A stretch of DNA of 64,000 nucleotides from Jeotgalibaca sp052266715 (lineage in GTDB: Bacteria > Bacillota > Bacilli > Lactobacillales > Aerococcaceae): the NCBI GenBank assembly GCA_052266715.1, contig JBQPRB010000001.1. One strand, written 5' to 3'. Numbering within the stretch: position 1 is the first letter of the stretch; every line of letters begins with the position of its first letter. The notes below the pieces were generated by a model. It was given only the letters and a program-made list of their open reading frames with translations. It was not told where the DNA came from and ran no database searches. The position numbers and the translations under genes are program-made. Positions 57,904 to 64,000 of the stretch are shown here, piece after piece.

Positions 57904-59046
57904 TTACATTAAATAATCTTTTGCCACGTCAACAAACAAATCACAGAAATAGAGATAGTCGTCAACTTCCACGTATTCATCAACGGTATGGGCTAGTGCC
58001 GTTTCACCAGGTCCAAAAATAGCCAAATCAAATTTTTTCTCGACGCGGCAGAAGTTGGATGCATCCGTTGCCCCGCCTAAGCCAACTGCGGGTAGATCCC
58101 GACCCGTTACTTTACGGATGGATTGGACCAACGCTGATTCATCCGAACGTTCAACGGCCATATTATTTTGTAACACATTTAATTCCAAGCGTCCATTAAT
58201 CGTTGCATTTATTTCTTCAATCGTGGAATTTAAAATATCCAGTACCACTTGGTTGTCACATTCCGGAATAGTACGGGCATTGGCTTTCAGGATTGTTTGT
58301 TCCGGCACACTGTTGATCTGAGTCCCACCTTCGATGACGGTAAAGACATTCAACATCCGGCCCAACTTTTCATTGTTGGCTGTTTTTCCTGCCGCTTCGA
58401 ACTTCGCATCCGCTTTGGTAATGAACGCATTCATCTGCATCAATGCGTTGATACCTTTTTCTGGTATGGAACTATGGGCTGCACGGCCGTGAGAAATAAC
58501 TTCATATTGAACAGACCCTTTGTGGGCAGTGATGATGCCATCTTTACCAGACGGTTCACCAATAATCATCGCATCGATATCATCCAAATAGCCTTCATCT
58601 GTTAATTGTTTAGAACCATACATCCCGATTTCCTCACCAACAGAAGCAACCAGACGTAACGTGCCACTGAAATCTTTTCCCGATTCTTTTAACTCAATCA
58701 ATGCAAGCACCATAGCGGTAAGTCCGGCCTTCATATCCGTCGTGCCGCGACCATACATTTTGCCATCCACAATTTCTGCACCATAAGGATCGTAAGTCCA
58801 CTCTTTCAAATCACCAGCCGCTACTACATCCATGTGACCACTGTAGGCAAGGACTTTCCCAGATTGGGTACCTTTGATTTCAGCGACTAAATTACTTCTT
58901 CCGGGAACATATTCAATTAGCTTAGATTCAATGCCATACTCAGCCAATAAACGTTGGAAATATTCTGCAACTGCCGTTTCATTGTTGTTCTCTGATTTTA
59001 TTTTGATAACATCTTGCAACACCGAAATTTTCTCTTCTCTATTCAC
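57904..59046 (-). CDS. M20-family peptidase/deacylase (ArgE/DapE-like)
   Basis: A 380-residue binuclear Zn hydrolase: H-M-D-V-V near 72, G-R-G-T-T-D-M-K-A-G near 98 (metal Asp), E-E-I-G near 135 (catalytic and ligand Glu), then D near 163 and H near 353. These match ArgE/DapE and peptidase M20 deacylases. The substrate, an N-acyl amino acid or dipeptide, is not identifiable. First gene of a three-gene operon with two membrane proteins. Confidence 0.85.
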   Translation of the reverse strand: MNREEKISVLQDVIKIKSENNNETAVAEYFQRLLAEYGIESKLIEYVPGRSNLVAEIKGTQSGKVLAYSGHMDVVAAGDLKEWTYDPYGAEIVDGKMYGRGTTDMKAGLTAMVLALIELKESGKDFSGTLRLVASVGEEIGMYGSKQLTDEGYLDDIDAMIIGEPSGKDGIITAHKGSVQYEVISHGRAAHSSIPEKGINALMQMNAFITKADAKFEAAGKTANNEKLGRMLNVFTVIEGGTQINSVPEQTILKANARTIPECDNQVVLDILNSTIEEINATINGRLELNVLQNNMAVERSDESALVQSIRKVTGRDLPAVGLGGATDASNFCRVEKKFDLAIFGPGETALAHTVDEYVEVDDYLYFCDLFVDVAKDYLM

Positions 59047-59170
59047 TCCGCTACACCCCTAATTGTATTTTAATTTATAACGCATCAACCCTATACCAAA
59101 ATAGGAGTTAGTAAAGTATATTTGTCACACACCTCATTATAAACTGTATTATACCAACAATTTGCACGAC

Positions 59171-59198
59171 AAAAAAGACCACCTAAGAAGATGGTCTT
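59171..59198 (-). terminator. Terminator of the MFS gene
   Basis: AAGACCAC/ATGGTCTT stem, with six T residues after it on the minus strand. The AAACCATTT array C lies between this and the MFS stop. Confidence 0.7.
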
Positions 59199-59234
59199 AA
59201 CGCATGGGATGTGTCTGATTCAGACTTTGAAGAT

Positions 59235-59384
59235 GATTAAACCATTTCGCTCTCTAAATGGACTGAAAATGGTTCAAAAAACAATAATTAAACCATTTCG
59301 ACTGCTGAAATTTTGCAAAATGGTTTAATAACACATAATAAAACCATTTCAGTGTTTCTAGGCAGCTCAAATGGTTTTATTATT
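59235..59384. repeat. AAACCATTT hairpin array C (three units)
   Basis: Three units at about 50-bp period: arms AAACCATTT and AAATGGTT, separated by unrelated loops of about 18-22 nt. Best-preserved of the three arrays in the window. Confidence 0.88.
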
Positions 59385-59417
59385 CTACTATATTAGTTCT
59401 TAATCAAGTTGATAAGT

Positions 59418-60569
59418 CTAAGCCAGCGCCCGCTTCGCAAAAACTGATACCACAATCCCAACCACCAACAAAACCATCGCCATCATTACAATCGGTGCAG
59501 ATGACCCGTTTGCCAACAACCACCCACCTACCGTGCTACCGATCATGATGGAAAAGTTAAAAGCAGCTGATTGTAAGGAGGTCGCAATAGCAGTCCCGCT
59601 AGTTACTTGACGGGTGACGGCTGTTTGGAAAAGTGTCACCAAGGCACCAAACCCAATGCCCCAGAGGATAAAGGAAAAATGATGCAGAACGGTCAAGTCT
59701 GTCCAATAGAACAATGCCATTGCAACGCCTGCCGACGCCAACATGCCAATACAAACCGCTTGTAAGTGGCGGTCGATGAAGCGGCCGGCAATCAAGACCG
59801 ATAGGATTGAGCCAATACCAAACAAGATTTGTGCCAAGCCGATGCCCGGATAATTCATGTCACTTACCAGGTTTGTGATATAGGTGTAAACCCCGTAGTT
59901 CGCCACCACTGCCAGAATGGTCAGCAAAATCACCAGTAACACCCCTTTGTTTTTCAACATAGTAAAGGGGGAATTGGATTTGGAACGTTTCTCGCCCACA
60001 ACATGAGGCAAATAAATCTGACACAATATGCCGATGATCAAAACGAAAATTCCCATGACAACAAATTCAGTATGAAAACCAAAAGCGGTCCCAATCATCG
60101 TCATGATGGGCAAACCGAGACTCATTCCGAGCGTAGTCCCTGCCATGATTACCGCCACTGCCTTGCCATATTCGTGTGGGGCAACCAAACTCATCCCGTA
60201 AGCGGAAATCATCGGCCATAACGCCCCCGCACAAATACCACCGACAACCCGCGCCCCCACCGCCAGCCAGTAATTGGAAGTGAAACCTACGACCAGGTTC
60301 GCAGCGGCAAACCCCGCCAACAGAATCATCAATAGTCGTTTCCGGTCCCATTCAACTGTTGCCGAAACAATTGGAATCCCAAAGATGGCACTGGCGATGG
60401 CATATTGCCCGACAAAGCCACCCGCTTGTGCTTCGGTGATGCCGAAACCAGCAGCCATTTCAGGCAATACACCTGAAGGCATTAACTCAGATAAAATAGC
60501 CATAAATGTGATACTACCCATTAAAATAAATACCGGCCAAGAAAAGCCATGTTTGTGTGTTTGTTGCAT
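59418..60569 (-). CDS. Major facilitator superfamily efflux transporter
   Basis: A 383-residue MFS protein with 12 helices. G-R-V-V-G-G-I-C-A-G-A-L-W near residue 90, D-R-K-R-L-L in loop 2-3 and G-R-F-I-D-R-H near 265 place it in the drug/sugar exporter branch (AraJ/YdhP/ProP-like). The substrate is unknown. ATG 60569 after TAGGAGGAATTATTTTC. Divergent from the amidohydrolase gene across 184 bp. Confidence 0.8.
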   Translation of the reverse strand: MQQTHKHGFSWPVFILMGSITFMAILSELMPSGVLPEMAAGFGITEAQAGGFVGQYAIASAIFGIPIVSATVEWDRKRLLMILLAGFAAANLVVGFTSNYWLAVGARVVGGICAGALWPMISAYGMSLVAPHEYGKAVAVIMAGTTLGMSLGLPIMTMIGTAFGFHTEFVVMGIFVLIIGILCQIYLPHVVGEKRSKSNSPFTMLKNKGVLLVILLTILAVVANYGVYTYITNLVSDMNYPGIGLAQILFGIGSILSVLIAGRFIDRHLQAVCIGMLASAGVAMALFYWTDLTVLHHFSFILWGIGFGALVTLFQTAVTRQVTSGTAIATSLQSAAFNFSIMIGSTVGGWLLANGSSAPIVMMAMVLLVVGIVVSVFAKRALA

Positions 60570-60753
60570 GAAAATAATTCCTCCTACAGATTTGTGATTA
60601 GATACTGCATTCCATCATATCAACATTTTGAAACAAAATCAAAACAATAAATATAACGGGTTATTTCAACATATATATTATTTTTCATCGGGTTTGCAAT
60701 ATTCCCTTAAAGGTAGTAGAGTGGATATAGATTAATTTAGGAGGTTATATGGA

Positions 60754-62025
60754 TTGAATAAAAAATTCATCAATGCCACCATCTACAAACATGATGGCGC
60801 ATCAGAAATTTTAGTGAAAGATGGAAAGTTTGCAGCCATCGGCAAAGACTTAGGTGAGGCAGACGAAATCATCGACTTGCAAGGGCGCTTTGTTCTACCG
60901 CCTTACGTGGATTCCCACTTGCATCTCGACTACTACTTCACAGGTCAAGATGACGAAATCAAAAATGAATCAGGGACTTTATTTGAAGCCATTGATTTGT
61001 GGAATGACTACAAAAAAGGCACCACTAAAGAAGAAATGAAAGAGCGTATCCGTCAAGCTGTTAAAGACGTGGCTTCATACGGGACACAATACATCCGTGC
61101 GCAAACTGACTGTACGGATCCAAACCTAACTGGTATTAAAGCAGCGATTGAAGTGCGTGACGAATTAAAAGATAACATTACGATCCAAGTAGTGGCATTC
61201 CCACAAAACGGTATGTTCTCTTATAACGAAGAAGGTAAAACAGGCCGTGATTTGGTAGAAGAAGCATTGCAATTGGGTGCTGACTGTGTGGGTGGTATTC
61301 CGCATAACGAATGGAGCCAAGAAGACGGAAATGCATCCGTCAAGGAAATCGTTCGCCTAGCTATCAAGTACAACAAATTGATTGATGTACACTGTGACGA
61401 AACCGATGATGACCAAGCACGTTTCCTGGAAATGCTGAATGCTGAAGCGATGAAACAAGGTTACGGCAAGTCAACCACTGCTTCGCATACGACTTCATTT
61501 GGCTCAGACAATGACTCCTACGCTTTCCGAATGATGGGCTTGTTCCGTCAATCCGGCCTTAACTTCGTGGCTTGTCCAACTGAAAACTTGTTCTTACAAG
61601 GTCGTCAAGACACGTATCCAAAACGTCGTGGTCTGACACGCGTAAAAGAATTCGTTGATAATGATATCAACGTGGCATTCGGTCAAGACTCCATCGTTGA
61701 CTTATGGTACCCTGCTGGTTCAGGAAACATGATGAATATTTTGGACAACGGTATTCATGCCACACAATTGATGCGTGAAGAAGACTTCCCACGTAACTTC
61801 GATTTGGTAACTTATAATGGCGCAAAATTGATGCAACTAGAAGACGTATACGGTTTGGATGAAGGCAAACCAGCAAACTTTATCGTCCTGGATGCACCAA
61901 ATGCCTTTGAGGCACAACGTCGCCGCGTTGAATGTTTAGCTTCTGTCCGTAATGGTGAGTACTTGTTCAGTAAACCAGTACGCGTTTATGAAACAGAACT
62001 GGATATTGACCGTAAGACAAAATAA
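60754..62025 (+). CDS. Cytosine deaminase-like metal amidohydrolase
   Basis: A 423-residue amidohydrolase: V-D-S-H-L-H-L-D near 50 (H-x-H metal), H-C-D-E-T near residue 210 and H-T-T near 243, D near 310 in F-G-Q-D-S-I. These match the cytosine deaminase/isoguanine deaminase branch. TTG at 60754 is the start because AGGAGG lies nine bases before it and an ATG in between (60750) is followed at once by a stop. Its nucleobase or cyanurate-type substrate is uncertain. Divergent from the exporter. Confidence 0.85.
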   Translation: MNKKFINATIYKHDGASEILVKDGKFAAIGKDLGEADEIIDLQGRFVLPPYVDSHLHLDYYFTGQDDEIKNESGTLFEAIDLWNDYKKGTTKEEMKERIRQAVKDVASYGTQYIRAQTDCTDPNLTGIKAAIEVRDELKDNITIQVVAFPQNGMFSYNEEGKTGRDLVEEALQLGADCVGGIPHNEWSQEDGNASVKEIVRLAIKYNKLIDVHCDETDDDQARFLEMLNAEAMKQGYGKSTTASHTTSFGSDNDSYAFRMMGLFRQSGLNFVACPTENLFLQGRQDTYPKRRGLTRVKEFVDNDINVAFGQDSIVDLWYPAGSGNMMNILDNGIHATQLMREEDFPRNFDLVTYNGAKLMQLEDVYGLDEGKPANFIVLDAPNAFEAQRRRVECLASVRNGEYLFSKPVRVYETELDIDRKTK

Positions 62026-62032
62026 AAAAACG

Positions 62033-62058
62033 ACCCGCTCTCAGGAATGAGAGCGGGT
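62033..62058 (+). terminator. Terminator of the amidohydrolase gene
   Basis: ACCCGCTCTC-AGGAAT-GAGAGCGGGT, with TTTATTTG after it; 8 bp after the stop. Confidence 0.88.
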
Positions 62059-62077
62059 TTATTTGATTTATTCACTT

Positions 62078-62407
62078 CTAAGCATTTACATACGCTTTAC
62101 ATGCCGCTTCACATTCCCGACAAGCTTTAGCACATTCTTGGCAATGATCATGGTCGTGTTTCTCACATTCAGTTGCACATTCATCGCACGCTTTGGCGCA
62201 TAGAGCTACGAGTTCTGGGAATAATTTACTTTCACGGCTGGCAAAAGCTACGACCATCCCACACATATCCGCGCATTCACGGTCGGTTCGGATGCAGTCC
62301 GCCATCATCGCAACATGTTCTTCTCTCAAACAGGCATCGAAACAATTATTACAAGCTTTTTGACATGCGACAACTTTGTCCACTAACGTATCCAATGTTT
62401 CATTCAT
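62078..62407 (-). CDS. Cysteine-rich four-helix copper-storage-like protein
   Basis: A 109-residue, mostly helical protein with 16 cysteines in C-x2-C/C-x3-C patterns (C-Q-K-A-C-N-N-C, E-C-A-D-M-C, C-A-K-A-C-D-E-C, C-R-E-C-E-A-A-C) and an H-D-H-D-H segment. This is the four-helix bundle Csp/DUF326 pattern that stores Cu(I) inside the bundle. No signal peptide, so the cytosolic Csp3 type. ATG 62407 is chosen for AGGAG spacing. Convergent with the amidohydrolase gene. Confidence 0.85.
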   Translation of the reverse strand: MNETLDTLVDKVVACQKACNNCFDACLREEHVAMMADCIRTDRECADMCGMVVAFASRESKLFPELVALCAKACDECATECEKHDHDHCQECAKACRECEAACKAYVNA

Positions 62408-62490
62408 TATCATTCGCTCCTTTATCGTTTGTCTCTCCTTTTATCTTACTCTTCAACAAAATGGATGGCAAATGATATCCTAAATCATTT

Positions 62491-63279
62491 TTAATAATTT
62501 ATATCCCGCTTTGTATATCTGAATAGCCCCAAAAATAGAATAACAATTGTATAGCCATAGTTAACGGTGATATACTTCCACGATAGAGCATCATTCTCGA
62601 TAAGTAATGCCGTGCTACTATAATGGAAAGGTGTAAACCACCTTAATATTTCCCAATTTTCAGATAGATTTGAAACAACAAGCAATGCATAGAGAATCAC
62701 CACGACGAAAGTACCGATAAATGAAGATTTAAAAGGCAGAAGCTCGATAATCCCAAGTGCTAACAAGCCAATATTCAAATACAGAAAAAAGCTGACTAGA
62801 TGAATATTAAAAAATAAAGCATGGTTCACTTCCTGCCCCGTAATATAAATCCCGATATATCCGATGATATAAATACTGGCAACAGCGGTAAATATTATCA
62901 CGGCAGTCGCCAAAACTTTCTCGATAATCACGCGCGTCCGGCTGATAGGATGCGTCAACAAGAATTCACTTGTATGCTCTTTTTCTTCTTTAGAGAGCAT
63001 ATTACCCCCTATCATGGCCGCGAAAACACTCAAACTTAAATTGACCAAGACATCATGTTCCATGCCATAAAAGCCCTCCAAGGTGGACATGTTTGCTAAA
63101 TCAATATTCACGATATCCGTAAATGCGCTTAAGTCACCAAACATCGTAGCCATATTTTGAGCATCTTCCGAAAACACAGGATACAAGGAAATGACCATTA
63201 GCATAAACAAGCCCAGAATCGTGCCGGTAATGAATGCGGTCGGGAGATTGCGTTTGAGTTCATTCTTAAAAATATACAT
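62491..63279 (-). CDS. ABC-2-type transporter permease
   Basis: A 262-residue permease with six helices; M-L-S-K-E-E-K-E-H-T-S-E-F-L-L-T-H-P-I-S-R-T is the cytoplasmic coupling segment near residue 100. It works with the ATPase whose gene overlaps its start by one base. The substrate is unknown; similar pairs export peptides or lipids. Confidence 0.82.
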   Translation of the reverse strand: MYIFKNELKRNLPTAFITGTILGLFMLMVISLYPVFSEDAQNMATMFGDLSAFTDIVNIDLANMSTLEGFYGMEHDVLVNLSLSVFAAMIGGNMLSKEEKEHTSEFLLTHPISRTRVIIEKVLATAVIIFTAVASIYIIGYIGIYITGQEVNHALFFNIHLVSFFLYLNIGLLALGIIELLPFKSSFIGTFVVVILYALLVVSNLSENWEILRWFTPFHYSSTALLIENDALSWKYITVNYGYTIVILFLGLFRYTKRDINY

Positions 63280-64000
63280 TATTCATCCCTCCCACTCATA
63301 GTAGTGCCAAGATAAAAATGGCGGAAAACTTCGTCTAAATCCGGCTCAATAATGGAAAGGTCGGTCATAGTGTCTTTGTATTGATGAAGAGCAGTTAATA
63401 AATTTCCCAAGGTATCTTGATATAAGAAACTAATGCTATCTTTCGTTCGAATGACATCTTTCATATAATTTTCCAGTTCAGGAATAGCGGTCAAGCCTTG
63501 CACCACCACACGTTTCACCGCTGTTTTCCGCAGTTCATCCATGGGCCCTGAGGTAATAATATGCCCATCTTTGATGATAGCTGCTTTCGTACAGTATCTT
63601 TGTACTTCAGTCAGGTTATGGGATGATACGAAAATCGTTGCTCCGTTATTGTGGCGTTCCTGCATTTCTTCCCAGAAAAGGGATTGCATCAGAGGGTCCA
63701 GGCCACTTGTCGGTTCATCAAACATGTATAGCTCAGGTCTGTGGTGCAAGGCACAAATAATACTTACCTTTCTACGGTTTCCGAAAGAAAGCTCTTTGAT
63801 TTTTTTATGGGGATCCACATTGAATTTTTGCATGAGGCGTTGACTTTCAGCCTTAATGTCAGATCCGTTTCCACGTAATCGGGCTGAAAAATCGATCATT
63901 TTTTGTACTGTTAAATATTCATAAAAGAATACCTCAGATGGGATATAGCCTATACGCGATAGTATCGCTTGGTTCTGGGTCGAGACTGTCTCGTTGAAAA
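63279..64000 (-). CDS. ABC transporter ATP-binding protein, N-terminus beyond window
   Basis: The frame is open to the right edge; 240 residues are visible, with Q-loop region Y-I-P-S-E-V-F-F-Y-E near the cut, L-S-F-G-N-R-R-K signature, L-Y-M-F-D-E-P-T-S-G-L-D Walker B and S-S-H-N. Walker A lies outside. Of the ABC-2 exporter type; overlaps the permease gene by one base. The final 90 residues are a C-terminal extension. Confidence 0.85.
   Translation of the reverse strand, partial: FNETVSTQNQAILSRIGYIPSEVFFYEYLTVQKMIDFSARLRGNGSDIKAESQRLMQKFNVDPHKKIKELSFGNRRKVSIICALHHRPELYMFDEPTSGLDPLMQSLFWEEMQERHNNGATIFVSSHNLTEVQRYCTKAAIIKDGHIITSGPMDELRKTAVKRVVVQGLTAIPELENYMKDVIRTKDSISFLYQDTLGNLLTALHQYKDTMTDLSIIEPDLDEVFRHFYLGTTMSGRDE

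Overview
The window reads as chromosome of a low-GC Gram-positive bacterium of the order Lactobacillales. Strong AGGAGG ribosome-binding sites, TTG and GTG starts, consensus sigma-A promoters, a T-box leader, LicT/RAT antitermination, cre-like sites, PTS and ECF transporters and lipoprotein-type sugar binding all point that way. The gene mix (FabV, YaaA, DegV, LplBC-type sugar ABC transporter, DUF5058, DUF6512) would suit Carnobacteriaceae or relatives; the family assignment is inference. No rRNA, recognisable tRNA, intact IS element, prophage or CRISPR array was seen.

Layout. 1-3.5 kb: end of a MATE efflux pump, glyoxalase II, and a FAD/Rieske oxidoreductase followed by an SDR-fold protein lacking most of its catalytic residues. 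3.7-6.9 kb: a leftward operon of a TetR regulator, a stand-alone cobalamin-binding protein and a MacB/LolCD-like ABC transporter, the strongest candidate for an undescribed sensory system. 7-10.2 kb: AraC regulator, YczE-like membrane protein, 2-hydroxyacid dehydrogenase and sugar isomerase. 10.2-17.3 kb: PAP2 phosphatase, a 43-codon gene behind a long hairpin-rich leader, truA, a LURP-one-like protein, DegV, yaaA, a D-Ala-D-Ala ligase-like ATP-grasp protein and an unusual Fic protein. 17.4-22.2 kb: a T-box-controlled ECF transporter with a SAM-hydrolase-like protein, next to an IS30 remnant. 22.5-28.8 kb: topB, cold-shock protein, deoxyinosine glycosylase, cinA and fabV. 28.9-36.5 kb: three ABC exporter sets (one with its own TetR) around a decayed region. 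36.6-40.3 kb: stress protein, reductase-like protein, membrane protein and a DUF4230 pair. 40.4-46.1 kb: a possible structured RNA, then a LicT-controlled beta-glucoside PTS and a LacI regulator. 46.2-52.2 kb: a sucrose/fructo-oligosaccharide ABC, GH32 and fructokinase operon with paired operators. 52.5-55.9 kb: McrBC restriction with an EVE domain. 56-64 kb: membrane proteins with an M20 peptidase, an MFS exporter, an amidohydrolase, a cysteine-rich copper-storage-like protein and an ABC-2 transporter cut by the window edge.

Three non-coding patterns stand out. A 143-bp element built on a GACGATTA motif occurs twice, both times between convergent genes. Arrays of two or three AAACCATTT hairpins occur three times. 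A GC-rich palindromic element at about 40.4 kb looks like a structured RNA. All calls come from reading sequence and family motifs; no database search was run.
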